Assembly: GCF_025215495.1 (NCBI RefSeq)
Contig: NZ_CP104302.1
Span: 2,728,001-2,792,000 of the forward strand
Length of the DNA: 64,000 bases
DNA from: Mycolicibacterium brumae
Lineage (GTDB): Bacteria; Actinomycetota; Actinomycetes; Mycobacteriales; Mycobacteriaceae
Direction of reading: 5' to 3'
Part shown: positions 26,450-35,350 of the stretch, piece by piece
Layout: each line of letters opens with the position of its first letter
Position numbering within the stretch: position 1 is the stretch's first letter
Translations under genes and position numbers: made by a program
The notes under the pieces: model-generated
What the model saw: only the letters and a program-made list of their open reading frames with translations
Told to the model about the DNA's origin: nothing
Databases searched by the model: none

Positions 26450-27298
26450 TCAGCCGTCAGGCCGCAGCGCCCGGGAGAACAGCACGTTCACCCGCTTCAT
26501 GGCGAAGCTGTAGGGCAACCAGCCGAAGCGCTTGAACGCGTAAAACGCCCGGATATCCGGCGAGGTGTAGATCAGATACCGGTTCTTGGCGACGCCGGAG
26601 AGGATCTTGTCGGCGGCCTTCTCCGGCGAGACGGCGTGCCCGCTGAAGCGCTCGATCCACTTGTTGACCCGGGGATCATCGCGGTCGACCCCGGCGATGT
26701 CGACGGTCTTGACCAGTCCGGTGTCCACCGCGCCCGGCACTACCACCGACACGCCGATTTTGTGCCGGGCCAGGTCGAAGCGCAGCACCTCCGACACCCC
26801 GCGCAGGCCGTACTTGCTGGCGCTGTAGGCGGCGTGCCAGGGCAGCGCGACCAATCCGGCGGTCGAGGACACGTTGACGATCTGGCCGCCCTTGCCGGCG
26901 GCCATCATCGGCGGCACGAACTCCTCGATGACGTGGATGGGGCCCATCAGGTTGATGTCGACCACCGATCGCCACTGCTTGTGGGTGAGCTGGTCGACCG
27001 TCCCCCACACCGAGATGCCGGCGATGTTGAACAGCATGTCCAGCGATGGCTGCTGGGTGTGGATATCGGCGGCGAACTGAGCGACGGCGTCGAAATCGGA
27101 GATGTCCAGGGCGCGGGAGGCGGCGACCGTGGCGCCCAGCGCCCGGCAGTCCGCGGCGGCGGCGTCCAGGGCGTCGGCGGTGCGGTCGGTCAGGTATAGC
27201 ACGGCGCCCTCGCGGGCGAGTTGCAGGGCGACCGCCCGACCGATGCCGCTGGCCGCGCCGGTGACCAGACAGTGCTTTCCCGCGTAGGTGCTCGTCAT
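26450..27298 (-). CDS. Short-chain dehydrogenase (Rv3057c-like)
   Basis: A 282-residue SDR: TGAASGIGRAVALQLA is the NAD(P) loop, NIAGISVWG the NAG motif, the Ser is in VNVSSTAGL and the catalytic YSASK lies at about 155. A C-terminal segment with KRFGWLPYSFAMKRV may touch the membrane. It oxidises or reduces an alcohol/ketone, likely lipid or steroid-like. The start codon overlaps the stop of the TetR gene by four bases, so the two are co-translated. The order SDR-TetR-divergent CYP136 matches Rv3057c-Rv3059. Confidence 0.85.
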   Translation of the reverse strand: MTSTYAGKHCLVTGAASGIGRAVALQLAREGAVLYLTDRTADALDAAAADCRALGATVAASRALDISDFDAVAQFAADIHTQQPSLDMLFNIAGISVWGTVDQLTHKQWRSVVDINLMGPIHVIEEFVPPMMAAGKGGQIVNVSSTAGLVALPWHAAYSASKYGLRGVSEVLRFDLARHKIGVSVVVPGAVDTGLVKTVDIAGVDRDDPRVNKWIERFSGHAVSPEKAADKILSGVAKNRYLIYTSPDIRAFYAFKRFGWLPYSFAMKRVNVLFSRALRPDG

Positions 27299-27954
27299 GG
27301 GGCTGACGATACCGCCGCGCCGGGACCACTCCAAAGCGCGTGCAGCCAGAGTTGCTCGAGCAGTCGCTGAGCCCGATCGCGGTCTCCGTCGGGACCGTTG
27401 AAGGTGCTGTCGCCGACGAGTATGAACGACGTCGTCGCGGTCAGCATCCGGATCAAGGCGGGCAGTTCGTCGCTGATCGGGTGGGCGGTGCCGGCGTCGA
27501 CCTCGGCCTGCACCAGCTCGGTGATCTGCTGGATCAGCACGTCGACCTGCGCGTCGAGCAGGTCGCGGATCTCGGCGTCGGACCCGCGGGCGCGCTGACA
27601 CGCCGTCACCACCGGGTCGTTGTGCGCGTAGACCAGAGTCGCGCTGGTCACCATGCGGCGCGCGAATTCCGCCGGTGACTCGTCGCCGCCGCGGGGTGCG
27701 AAGAACTTCGTGAGTTCCTGCAGTTCGGCGTTGACCTCGCCGAGGATGTGGGCCAGCACGGCGTACTTGGAGTCGAAGTAGAAGTAGAAACCCGAGCGCG
27801 CCACCCCGGCGCGGTCACTGATCGTGCTGACCGAGAGCTCGGCGAACGGCTTCTCCTGCAGCAGTTCCCGGACGGCGTCGACGATCGCCTGCCGCTGCCG
27901 GTCGCCACGGCTGCGTGGCCCCGCGGCCGGACTCACACCCTGATCTGCGCTCAT
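27295..27954 (-). CDS. TetR-family regulator (Rv3058c-like)
   Basis: A 219-residue TetR protein. The HTH is in LSVSTISDRAGVARSGFYFY (about 40-59), followed by FDSKYAVLAHIL. The C-terminal domain is helical with the TetR_C pattern of EthR-like proteins. It is divergent from the P450 gene and leads the SDR gene. It most likely represses both through the TTGAC-N4-GTCAA site in the 106-base gap. Confidence 0.85.
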   Translation of the reverse strand: MSADQGVSPAAGPRSRGDRQRQAIVDAVRELLQEKPFAELSVSTISDRAGVARSGFYFYFDSKYAVLAHILGEVNAELQELTKFFAPRGGDESPAEFARRMVTSATLVYAHNDPVVTACQRARGSDAEIRDLLDAQVDVLIQQITELVQAEVDAGTAHPISDELPALIRMLTATTSFILVGDSTFNGPDGDRDRAQRLLEQLWLHALWSGPGAAVSSAP

Positions 27955-27992
27955 CAGGAAAAGAATGCACTACAACGCGCCCGAACAAAAAC

Positions 27993-28006
27993 TTGACAGG
28001 CGTCAA
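27993..28006. promoter_or_regulatory. Palindrome between TetR and CYP136 genes
   Basis: TTGACAGGCGTCAA has perfect 5-base arms around four bases and sits midway in the divergent promoter region. It is the best candidate operator for the adjacent TetR protein. Confidence 0.5.
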
Positions 28007-28060
28007 ATTCGGCCGCAGGATGGCGTCGGAAGTGATTTACGCCACTAGGACCACCCGTTC

Positions 28061-29557
28061 ATGCCCCGAGGAGTCAGGTTGGCCACCATCAGCACCCCCC
28101 ACTACCTGCTGGATCAGGCCAAACGGAAGCTCAAGCCCAGTCCGGTGACCATGCCCGGAATGGGCGCCGTCGAAGGCCGGCTGCGCAACCGCGAGTGGAA
28201 GCAGTACGTGCTCGCCGAACCGCCCGCGGGCAGCGGGCTCAAGGCCGTCCGGGGCGACGACGGCCTGCCCGTCATCGGCCACACCATCGAGGTGTTCCGC
28301 GGCGGGGTGGAGTTTGTGCTGGACAACTACCGCCGCTTCGGCCCGGTGTACTACAACAAGTCCCCCGCCATCTCCGCGGTGGCGGCGATGGGCCCCGACG
28401 CCACCCAGGCGGTGTTCACCAACCGCAACAAGGACTTCTCCCAGCGCGGCTGGGAGCCGGTGATCGGCCCGTTCTTCGAGGGCGGGTTGATGATGCTCGA
28501 TTTCGACGAGCACATGTACCACCGCCGGATCATGCAGCAGGCGTTCACCCGGGAACGACTGACCGGCTATGTGCCGCATATCGATTCGGTCGCCACCAAG
28601 GTGCTGGCCGGCGATTGGCCGACCAACGACCCCCGATTCCTGTTCCACCCGGCGGCCAAGGAACTCACCCTGGACATCGCCTCGGAGGTGTTCATGGGGC
28701 ACACCGCCGGCGCGGACCGCAAGCTGGTCACCACCGTCAACCACGCCTTCTCCACCACCGTCCGGGCCGGGAACGCGATCGTCCGCTCCCCCATCCCGCC
28801 ACTGGCCTGGTGGCGGGGCATCCAGAAGCGCAAGACCCTGGAACACTATTTCCGCGGTGAGATCGCCGAGAAGCGCCGCTCGGAGAGCACCGACATGTTC
28901 AGCGTGCTGTGCCATGCCCGCGACGAGGACGGCGCGGCCTTCACCGACGAGCAGGTCATCGCGCACATGATCTTCTTGATGATGGCCGCGCACGACACGT
29001 CGACGTCGACGCTGACCACCATGGCCTACCACCTGGCGGCCAATCCGGAGTGGCAGCAGCGCTGCCGCGAGGAGTCCGACGGCATCGGCGACGGCCCGCT
29101 GGACATCGAGACGCTGGAGTCGATGACCACCTACGACCTGGTGATGAACGAGTCGCTGCGGATGCTCACTCCGCTGCCGTTCAACTTCCGCCGGGCCATC
29201 CGGGACACCGATCTGCTGGGCTATTTCATTCCGGCCGGCACCAATGTGGTGATCTGGCCGGCGCTCAACCATCGGCTGCCGGAGCTGTGGACCGATCCGG
29301 AGCGTTTCGACCCGGCCCGGTTCGCCGAGCCACGCAGCGAGCACAAGCGGCACCGCTACGCCTTCAACCCGTTCGGCGGTGGCGCGCACAAATGCATCGG
29401 GATGATTTTCGGCCAGTTGGAGGTCAAGACCGTCATGCACCGGCTGCTGCGCAACTACCGGCTGGAATTGGCGCGCCCGGACTACAAACCGACCTATGAC
29501 TGGGGTGGCATGCCGGTCCCGGTCGACGGTCTGCCGATCGTGTTGCGGCCCCGCTGA
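28061..29557 (+). CDS. cyp136: Cytochrome P450, CYP136 type
   Basis: A 498-residue P450, long for a bacterial enzyme, with an N-terminal extension of about 65 residues before GLPVIGHTIEVFRGG. Conserved marks: I-helix MAAHDTSTSTLTT, ExxR in NESLRML, and the haem loop FNPFGGGAHKCIGMIF with the proximal Cys. It uses electrons from a ferredoxin/reductase pair to oxidise an unknown substrate; the CYP136 subfamily lies near CYP51-like sterol enzymes. It is divergent from a TetR-SDR operon as in M. tuberculosis, so a joint oxidation pathway is likely. Confidence 0.85.
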   Translation: MPRGVRLATISTPHYLLDQAKRKLKPSPVTMPGMGAVEGRLRNREWKQYVLAEPPAGSGLKAVRGDDGLPVIGHTIEVFRGGVEFVLDNYRRFGPVYYNKSPAISAVAAMGPDATQAVFTNRNKDFSQRGWEPVIGPFFEGGLMMLDFDEHMYHRRIMQQAFTRERLTGYVPHIDSVATKVLAGDWPTNDPRFLFHPAAKELTLDIASEVFMGHTAGADRKLVTTVNHAFSTTVRAGNAIVRSPIPPLAWWRGIQKRKTLEHYFRGEIAEKRRSESTDMFSVLCHARDEDGAAFTDEQVIAHMIFLMMAAHDTSTSTLTTMAYHLAANPEWQQRCREESDGIGDGPLDIETLESMTTYDLVMNESLRMLTPLPFNFRRAIRDTDLLGYFIPAGTNVVIWPALNHRLPELWTDPERFDPARFAEPRSEHKRHRYAFNPFGGGAHKCIGMIFGQLEVKTVMHRLLRNYRLELARPDYKPTYDWGGMPVPVDGLPIVLRPR

Positions 29558-29607
29558 GGTTGCAAGCAAAGCCGGAGGAACGGAGGCTTGCGCAGCAGGC
29601 CTCAGCG
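29552..29607 (+). terminator. Nested inverted repeat at the end of the P450 gene
   Basis: CGCTGAGG at 29552-29559 pairs with CCTCAGCG at 29600-29607, and inside it GCAAGC pairs with GCTTGC. It overlaps the stop codon and separates the P450 gene from the convergent regulator gene. Confidence 0.45.
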
Positions 29608-29628
29608 CATAGACCCCGCTGAGACCGG

Positions 29629-29916
<288 letters not shown>

Positions 29917-30810
29917 CTATGGGCGGGTCTCCGATCGTACCCTGGGGGGTATAACGCGGGGGTCCTCCCGCGTCTTCCGCACCTTCTTGGCGCGCCGACG
30001 CCGCACCGCCGAGATGACCGTGCGGGTCAGCAGCACCAACAGCGTGGCGGTGGCGACCGCGATCCCGGCGGCTGGGTGCACTTCCTGACCCAGCACCAGC
30101 GCCGCCATGAACAACACGAACCAGCCGAAGATCGCCCGCAACCGCGCCGGTGGAATCCGGGAGGCCAGCGGCGCGCCGATCAGGCTGCCCAGCACCGCCG
30201 CGCCGGTCACCATCGCCGCGAAGCGCCAGTCGACGGCCGTCGCGGCGAGGTGCCCGGCCAGCCCGGCGAAGGACTGCATGGCGATGACCGCCAGCGAGGT
30301 TCCGACCGCGACCGGCATCGGCAGGCCGGCCAGCAGCGTCAGCGCCGGCACCAGCATGAACCCGCCGCCGGCGCCCACCAGTCCGCTGAGCACACCGACC
30401 AGCAACCCGATCATCAGCAGCGCCGGCAACTTCACCGGGCGGACCTCAGCGTCCTCGCGCCGCGGCCGCAGCATCGCCGAGCCGGCGCCGAGCATGAGCA
30501 CCGCGAAAATCGCCAGCAGGACATAGCCGGGGATGAACTGCGCCAGCAGGCCGCCGCCGAACGCGCCGGCCATGGCGGCCAGACCGAAGACGCCGGCGAT
30601 CTTCCACCGCACCCGTTTGCCGCGGGCATGGGCGATCGCCGCGACGGCAGAGGTGACGCCGACGACCAGCAGCGACGTCGCGATGGCCTCCTTGGTCTCC
30701 ATCCCGGCCACGTAGACGAGCAGCGGCACCATCAGAATCGCGCCACCGCCGCCGAGCAGGCCGAGCGTGACGCCGACCAGCACGGAGAGTCCGACGGTGA
30801 GCGCGATCAT
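29917..30810 (-). CDS. TauE/SafE-family sulfur-anion permease
   Basis: A 297-residue membrane protein with about eight helices in two related halves: GLLGGGGAILMVPLLVYVAG in the first and GVLSGLVGAGGGFMLVPAL in the second are the repeated signature. Members export or import sulfite, sulfoacetate or similar anions. The C-terminal basic tail (RRRRAKKVRKTRED) runs through the operator of the downstream repressor gene. Start overlaps the rhodanese stop by four bases. Confidence 0.8.
   Translation of the reverse strand: MIALTVGLSVLVGVTLGLLGGGGAILMVPLLVYVAGMETKEAIATSLLVVGVTSAVAAIAHARGKRVRWKIAGVFGLAAMAGAFGGGLLAQFIPGYVLLAIFAVLMLGAGSAMLRPRREDAEVRPVKLPALLMIGLLVGVLSGLVGAGGGFMLVPALTLLAGLPMPVAVGTSLAVIAMQSFAGLAGHLAATAVDWRFAAMVTGAAVLGSLIGAPLASRIPPARLRAIFGWFVLFMAALVLGQEVHPAAGIAVATATLLVLLTRTVISAVRRRRAKKVRKTREDPRVIPPRVRSETRP
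29937..29952. promoter_or_regulatory. CstR-type operator ahead of the repressor gene
   Basis: GTACCCTGGGGGGTAT is a degenerate copy of the palindrome found twice at 31.4 kb. It lies inside the last codons of the permease gene, 36 bases before the repressor start, and would let the repressor control itself. Confidence 0.55.
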
Positions 30811-31397
30811 GGCCGGCTGGCCACCAGTTGGTCGACGATCTGCGCGGCGTCACAGCTGGCCGCGGCGCGGTTGTAGGGCAGCTTCGACAGCAGCATTCCC
30901 ATGGCGCAGGTGTTCGACAGCGCGGCGAAGGCGAGGCCGGCGCCCATCGCCCCGGCCACCCATTTGGCGCGCGGCAGCGCGACGCTGGCCAGCACGGCGG
31001 TCAGGATCGCCGATCCGGCGACCAGCCGCACCTGCCGCTCCAGTTCCCACTTCTGTGAGCCCCGGTTGACCGGGAATCCCCGGGCCTCCCAGTCGACGAT
31101 GCCGCCGGTGAGGATGTGCAGGTTGGGCAGTCCCGCGTCCCGCAGCGCCTCCTCGGCCTGGCCGGCCCGCTGCCCGGATCGACACACCAGCACGACGTCG
31201 TCGTCGAGGTGCGCGCAGATCTCGTCACGATGTTCGCGCAGCAGATCCAACGGCACGTTGTAGGAGCCGGGAATGTGAGCGGTCTCGAACTCCGCCGGTG
31301 TCCGGACATCCAGGATTCGGGGCGCGTCCGGGGCGGCGAGCATCTCGGTCAGCCCGTGTGCGTCGACGGTGATCGGCGCGCGTGGCGTCATGGTCAT
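30807..31397 (-). CDS. Rhodanese with C-terminal DUF2892 membrane domain
   Basis: A 196-residue protein. Residues 10-105 are a rhodanese domain: ILDVRTPAEFETAHIPGS and the active-site loop LVCRSGQRA with the persulfide-forming Cys. Residues 120-165 are a two-helix DUF2892 domain (SAILTAVLASVALPRAKWVAG). It passes sulfane sulfur to an acceptor at the membrane. It is the first gene of rhodanese-permease-repressor and is preceded by the palindrome at 31435-31450. Confidence 0.8.
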   Translation of the reverse strand: MTMTPRAPITVDAHGLTEMLAAPDAPRILDVRTPAEFETAHIPGSYNVPLDLLREHRDEICAHLDDDVVLVCRSGQRAGQAEEALRDAGLPNLHILTGGIVDWEARGFPVNRGSQKWELERQVRLVAGSAILTAVLASVALPRAKWVAGAMGAGLAFAALSNTCAMGMLLSKLPYNRAAASCDAAQIVDQLVASRP

Positions 31398-31434
31398 GGC
31401 GGTCCTCCGTAGTGTTCAGCCTACCTTCGACAAT

Positions 31435-31450
31435 ATACCCCATGGGGTAT
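31435..31450. promoter_or_regulatory. Perfect CstR-type operator of the rhodanese operon
   Basis: ATACCCCATGGGGTAT is a perfect 16-base palindrome, 38 bases ahead of the rhodanese start. G/C tracts flanked by AT ends are typical of CsoR/CstR family sites. Confidence 0.7.
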
Positions 31451-31469
31451 CTACCCATCATTGCACACG

Positions 31470-31485
31470 ATACCGCCCGGGGTAT
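31470..31485. promoter_or_regulatory. Second CstR-type operator, facing the small Cys-rich gene
   Basis: ATACCGCCCGGGGTAT is a near-palindrome of the same type, 20 bases from the first and 37 bases before the small Cys-rich gene, so the divergent gap holds one site per gene. Confidence 0.6.
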
Positions 31486-31521
31486 AACCTGGCCTGCGAA
31501 CGTAGCCCGAAAGGAACCGAT

Positions 31522-31641
31522 ATGTGCTATCCGGTGAAGTGCCCCAAGTGCGGCAAGACCACCTGGGACGGCTGCGGCCAACACATCGACGACGTGAAGA
31601 AGAACGTCCCCGACGATCAGTGGTGCACCTGCCCGCGCTGA
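31522..31641 (+). CDS. 39-residue Cys-rich zinc-ribbon-like protein
   Basis: MCYPVKCPKCGKTTWDGCG is followed by a helix and ends QWCTCPR. Cys pairs CPKC and CTC plus Cys2, Cys18 and a His suggest one small metal or sulfur site. ATG 31522 follows AAAGGAA. It is divergent from the rhodanese operon across two operator palindromes, so it is probably induced with it. I recall similar tiny proteins beside such regulators in actinobacteria, without a known role. Confidence 0.65.
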   Translation: MCYPVKCPKCGKTTWDGCGQHIDDVKKNVPDDQWCTCPR

Positions 31642-31728
31642 GCGCGTCGTCGGCAGAACACGCCCGCCAGTGATGGGCGGGTGACAAGATCGAGCCACTC
31701 TCCCAACCGACACCATCTCGGAGGACCA

Positions 31729-34029
31729 GTGGCCACACCCTCGGCGTCGAGGCGCCAGGAGGACGTCGTCGGCGATATCACCTACGTGCAAAACGACCCC
31801 GCGCTGCCACCGGTGGCGATCATCGACCGCTCCCCCATCACCGTGCGGCATCGGGTCATTTTCGCCGTGATCGCGCTGGTGGCGGCGGTGGCGTGGGCGG
31901 TCATCGCCTTCGCCCGCGGCGAGACGGTCAACGCGGTCTGGTTCGTGCTGGCCGCCGTCTGCACCTACGTCATCGGGTATCGGTTCTACGCGCGGCTGAT
32001 CGAGATGAAGATCGTCATGCCCCGCGACGACCGGGCCACCCCGGCGGAGATCTACGAGAACTCCACCGACTACATGCCCACCGACCGCCGGGTGCTCTTC
32101 GGGCACCACTTCGCGGCGATCGCCGGGGCGGGCCCGCTGGTCGGCCCGGTGCTGGCCATGCAGATGGGCTACCTGCCCGGCACCATCTGGATCATCATCG
32201 GCGCGCTGGTCGCCGGCTGTGTGCAGGACTACCTGGTGCTGACCATCTCGGTGCGCCGACGCGGGCGGTCACTGGGCCAGATGGCCCGCGACGAACTCGG
32301 CGCCGTCGGCGGTGTGGCGGCCATCCTGGCGGTGCTGACCATCATGGTGATCCTGCTGGCGGTGTTGGCGCTGGTGGTGGTCAACGCGCTCGCCGAAAGC
32401 CCATGGGGCGTCTTCTCCATCGCGATGACCATCCCGATCGCCATCTTCATGGGCCTCTACCTGCGCTTCATCCGGCCCGGACGGGTCTCCGAGGTCTCCC
32501 TGATCGGCGTGGTCCTGCTGCTGCTCGCCGTGGTCTCCGGCGGTTGGGTCGCCGAAACCTCGTGGGGCGCAGACTGGTTCACCCTCTCCAAGGTCACGCT
32601 GAGCTGGTGCATCATCCTCTACGGCCTGGCCGCCTCGGTGCTGCCGGTGTGGTTGCTGCTGGCGCCTCGGGACTACCTGTCCACCTTCATGAAGGTCGGC
32701 ACCATCGCGCTGCTGGCCGTCGGGATCCTGCTCGCCCAACCGATGATGCAGGCGCCGGCGGTCTCGCAGTTCGCCACCCGCGGCGACGGGCCGGTGTTCG
32801 CCGGGGCGCTGTTCCCGTTCCTGTTCATCACCATCGCCTGCGGCGCGCTGTCCGGCTTCCACTCCCTGATCTCCTCGGGCACCACGCCCAAGCTGCTGGA
32901 GAAGGAAGGCCAGATGCGGCTGATCGGCTACGGCGGCATGCTGACCGAGTCGTTCGTCGCGATCATGGCGCTGATCACCGCCGCGATCATCAACCAGCAC
33001 CTGTACTTCACCCTCAACGCCCCGTCGGCGATGACCGGCGGAACCGCCGAGACCGCCGCCGAATACGTCAACGGCCTCGGCCTGTCCGGGGCGCCGATCA
33101 CCGCCGACGAGATCACCGCCGCGGCCGAGAGCGTGGGCGAGGAATCCATCGTCTCGCGCACCGGTGGCGCGCCGACGCTGGCGTTCGGCATGTCCGAAGT
33201 GCTGCACCAGGTCTTCGGCGGGGAATCGATGAAGGCGTTCTGGTACCACTTCGCGATCATGTTCGAGGCGCTGTTCATTCTGACCACCGTCGACGCCGGC
33301 ACCCGGGTGGCGCGCTTCATGCTGTCCGACGGCCTGGCCAACCTCGGCGGGCCGATGAAGCGGCTGCAGGACCCCAGTTGGCGGATCGGCGCGTGGACCT
33401 GCAGCGTGATCGTCGTCGCCGCCTGGGGGTCCATCCTGCTGATGGGCGTGACCGACCCGCTCGGCGGCATCAACACCCTGTTCCCGCTGTTCGGCATCGC
33501 CAACCAGCTGCTGGCCGCGATCGCGCTGACCCTGATCACGGTGGTGGTGATCAAACGGGGGCTGCTGCGCTGGGCCTGGATCCCGGGACTGCCGCTGGCC
33601 TGGGACGTCCTGGTCACCATGACGGCGTCCTGGCAGAAGATCTTCTCGGCCGACCCGAAAGTTGGCTACTGGAAACAGCATTCGCTGTACGTGGCGGCCA
33701 AGGAGGCCGGCGAGCAGAGCTACGGCGCCGCCAAGACGCCGCAGCAGATCGACGCCGTCATCCGCAACACCTTCATCCAGGGCACCCTGTCGATCATCTT
33801 CGCGCTGCTGGTCCTGGTGGTGCTGACCGCCGGCGTCATCGTCGCGCTGCGCTCACTCAAGGGAACCGCGCCGCCGCTGACCGAGGAGGAAGCGGTCCCG
33901 TCGAAGATCTTCGGCCCGGCCGGTCTGATCATGACGCCTGCGGAGAAGGAGGTGTCCAAGGAATGGGACGAGTACTACCGCACGCACGCGCACTCGCGCG
34001 CCAAACCCGTTGGTACGTCGCATCATTGA
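31729..34029 (+). CDS. cstA: CstA carbon-starvation/pyruvate transporter
   Basis: A 766-residue membrane protein with about 16-18 helices. Typical CstA stretches: HHFAAIAGAGPLVGPVLAMQMGY, GALVAGCVQDYLVL, ACGALSGFHSLISSGTTPKLL, and VDAGTRVARFMLSD. Homologues import pyruvate or peptides when carbon runs low. GTG 31729 is chosen because GGAGGA precedes it at five bases; a GTG 16 codons upstream is possible. The next gene begins in its stop codon. Confidence 0.9.
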   Translation: MATPSASRRQEDVVGDITYVQNDPALPPVAIIDRSPITVRHRVIFAVIALVAAVAWAVIAFARGETVNAVWFVLAAVCTYVIGYRFYARLIEMKIVMPRDDRATPAEIYENSTDYMPTDRRVLFGHHFAAIAGAGPLVGPVLAMQMGYLPGTIWIIIGALVAGCVQDYLVLTISVRRRGRSLGQMARDELGAVGGVAAILAVLTIMVILLAVLALVVVNALAESPWGVFSIAMTIPIAIFMGLYLRFIRPGRVSEVSLIGVVLLLLAVVSGGWVAETSWGADWFTLSKVTLSWCIILYGLAASVLPVWLLLAPRDYLSTFMKVGTIALLAVGILLAQPMMQAPAVSQFATRGDGPVFAGALFPFLFITIACGALSGFHSLISSGTTPKLLEKEGQMRLIGYGGMLTESFVAIMALITAAIINQHLYFTLNAPSAMTGGTAETAAEYVNGLGLSGAPITADEITAAAESVGEESIVSRTGGAPTLAFGMSEVLHQVFGGESMKAFWYHFAIMFEALFILTTVDAGTRVARFMLSDGLANLGGPMKRLQDPSWRIGAWTCSVIVVAAWGSILLMGVTDPLGGINTLFPLFGIANQLLAAIALTLITVVVIKRGLLRWAWIPGLPLAWDVLVTMTASWQKIFSADPKVGYWKQHSLYVAAKEAGEQSYGAAKTPQQIDAVIRNTFIQGTLSIIFALLVLVVLTAGVIVALRSLKGTAPPLTEEEAVPSKIFGPAGLIMTPAEKEVSKEWDEYYRTHAHSRAKPVGTSHH

Positions 34030-34166
34030 TGGGCGACAACCACTACCGCCGGTACCTCGAACACCACGCCCGGACGCATCCGGGGGAACCGGTGCTGTCC
34101 GAGCGCGACTACTGGCGGAGCCGCTACGCCGCGGCCGACGCCAACCCGGGCGCCCGCTGCTGCTGA
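34029..34166 (+). CDS. YbdD/YjiX-family small partner of CstA
   Basis: A 45-residue protein (HYRRYLEHHARTHPGEPVLS, then ERDYWRSRYAA) matching DUF466. In other bacteria this family is needed for CstA-type pyruvate uptake. Its ATG shares one base with the cstA stop (TGATG), so the two are translationally coupled. It ends in CC, unlike the usual ARCC-type tail only in length. Confidence 0.8.
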   Translation: MGDNHYRRYLEHHARTHPGEPVLSERDYWRSRYAAADANPGARCC

Positions 34167-34249
34167 ACCAATCGAGTTGCGACAGCGACTGATGGTGTTG
34201 CTGTGCCCAGATTGTCACGGGTGATCCCGGTCGGAGGCTCCTGCCTGCG

Positions 34250-34365
34250 GCGAGCGTGCAGCTAGGGCCGGATTCGCGGCGAGCGTGCAGCGGCGTCCGC
34301 CCCCACCTGGGCAAACGCGAACCTGCACGCTCGACACGGATTCCGACCTCCGTGCACGTTCGCCA
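34250..34365. repeat. Intergenic GAGCGTGC repeat cluster, copy 2
   Basis: CGAGCGTGCA occurs at 34251-34260 and 34280-34289; reverse-complement copies lie at 34324-34333 (TGCACGCTCG) and 34353-34362 (one mismatch). As at 0.63-0.76 kb, two copies face one way and two the other. The 223-base gap between the YbdD-like gene and purU holds nothing else I can see. Confidence 0.6.
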
Positions 34366-34389
34366 ACAGTGAGGAGCCTGGCGGCTCGG

Positions 34390-35268
34390 CTAGCTGCGGC
34401 CGAAGACGATCGTCTGGTTCTCGTGGCGCACGATGCGGTCCTGGCAGTGCCACAGCACCGCGCGGGAAAGCACCGCGCGTTCCACATCGGCGCCCAGCCG
34501 CACCAGGTCGGCGATGCTGTGGGTGTGGTTCACCCGGACCACATCCTGCTCGATGATCGGCCCGTCATCGAGCACCTCGGTGACGTAGTGGGCGGTGGCC
34601 CCGACCAGCTTCACGCCGCGTTCCTTGGCCTGGTGATACGGCGCCGCGCCGATGAAGGCCGGCAGGAACGAATGATGGATGTTGATCAGCGGGCAACCCA
34701 CCTCGGCCAGGAACTCCGGGGAGATGATCTGCATGTAGCGGGCCAACACCACCAGATCGACGTTGCCCTTGAGCAACTCGAGCTGACGCTGTTCGGCCTG
34801 CGCACGGATGTCGCGGGTGGCCGGAATGTGCACGAACGGCACACCGAACGGGCGGACCTGCTCGGCCAGTTCGGCGTGGTTGCCGATCACCATCACCACC
34901 GACATGTCCAATTCGCCGCGGCGGTTGCGCCACAGCAGGTCCAGCAGGCAGTGGTCGGTCTTGGAGGCCATGATCGCCACCCGTTTGGGTTTGGCGGCCT
35001 CGGCGAACCGGTAGTCGATGTCGAACTCGGCCGCCACCGTGGCGCCGAACTCGCGATCCATCTCCTCCAGCGCGGCCGACAGACCGGGCCGGTGAAAGAT
35101 GGTGCGCTGCAGGAACGTTCCACCCTCGGCCTCGGTGGAGTGTTGATCCAGCGAGACGATGTTGGCGCCCGCGCGGGTCAGGAAGGTGCTGACCGCGGCG
35201 ACGATGCCGGGCCCGTCCGGACAGCGCAGCAGCAGCCGGCCGATATCGGCGTCGCTCACCTCGGACAT
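34390..35268 (-). CDS. purU: Formyltetrahydrofolate deformylase
   Basis: A 292-residue PurU: N-terminal ACT domain (LLLRCPDGPGIVAAVSTFL, residues 10-90) and a formyltransferase-like catalytic domain. Active-site stretches are VVLARYMQIISPEF, NIHHSFLPAF with the conserved His, and GATAHYVTEVLDDGPII with the catalytic Asp. It releases formate from 10-formyl-tetrahydrofolate, balancing the one-carbon pool. Single gene; no linked regulator. Confidence 0.9.
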   Translation of the reverse strand: MSEVSDADIGRLLLRCPDGPGIVAAVSTFLTRAGANIVSLDQHSTEAEGGTFLQRTIFHRPGLSAALEEMDREFGATVAAEFDIDYRFAEAAKPKRVAIMASKTDHCLLDLLWRNRRGELDMSVVMVIGNHAELAEQVRPFGVPFVHIPATRDIRAQAEQRQLELLKGNVDLVVLARYMQIISPEFLAEVGCPLINIHHSFLPAFIGAAPYHQAKERGVKLVGATAHYVTEVLDDGPIIEQDVVRVNHTHSIADLVRLGADVERAVLSRAVLWHCQDRIVRHENQTIVFGRS

Positions 35269-35350
35269 ACCGTCACTCTCCTGCGGCGCCCGCCCCGGAC
35301 CGTCCGGGGCTGTCGCCGCGAGAAAGCCTACTCAGCCGTGCCCGACGCGG

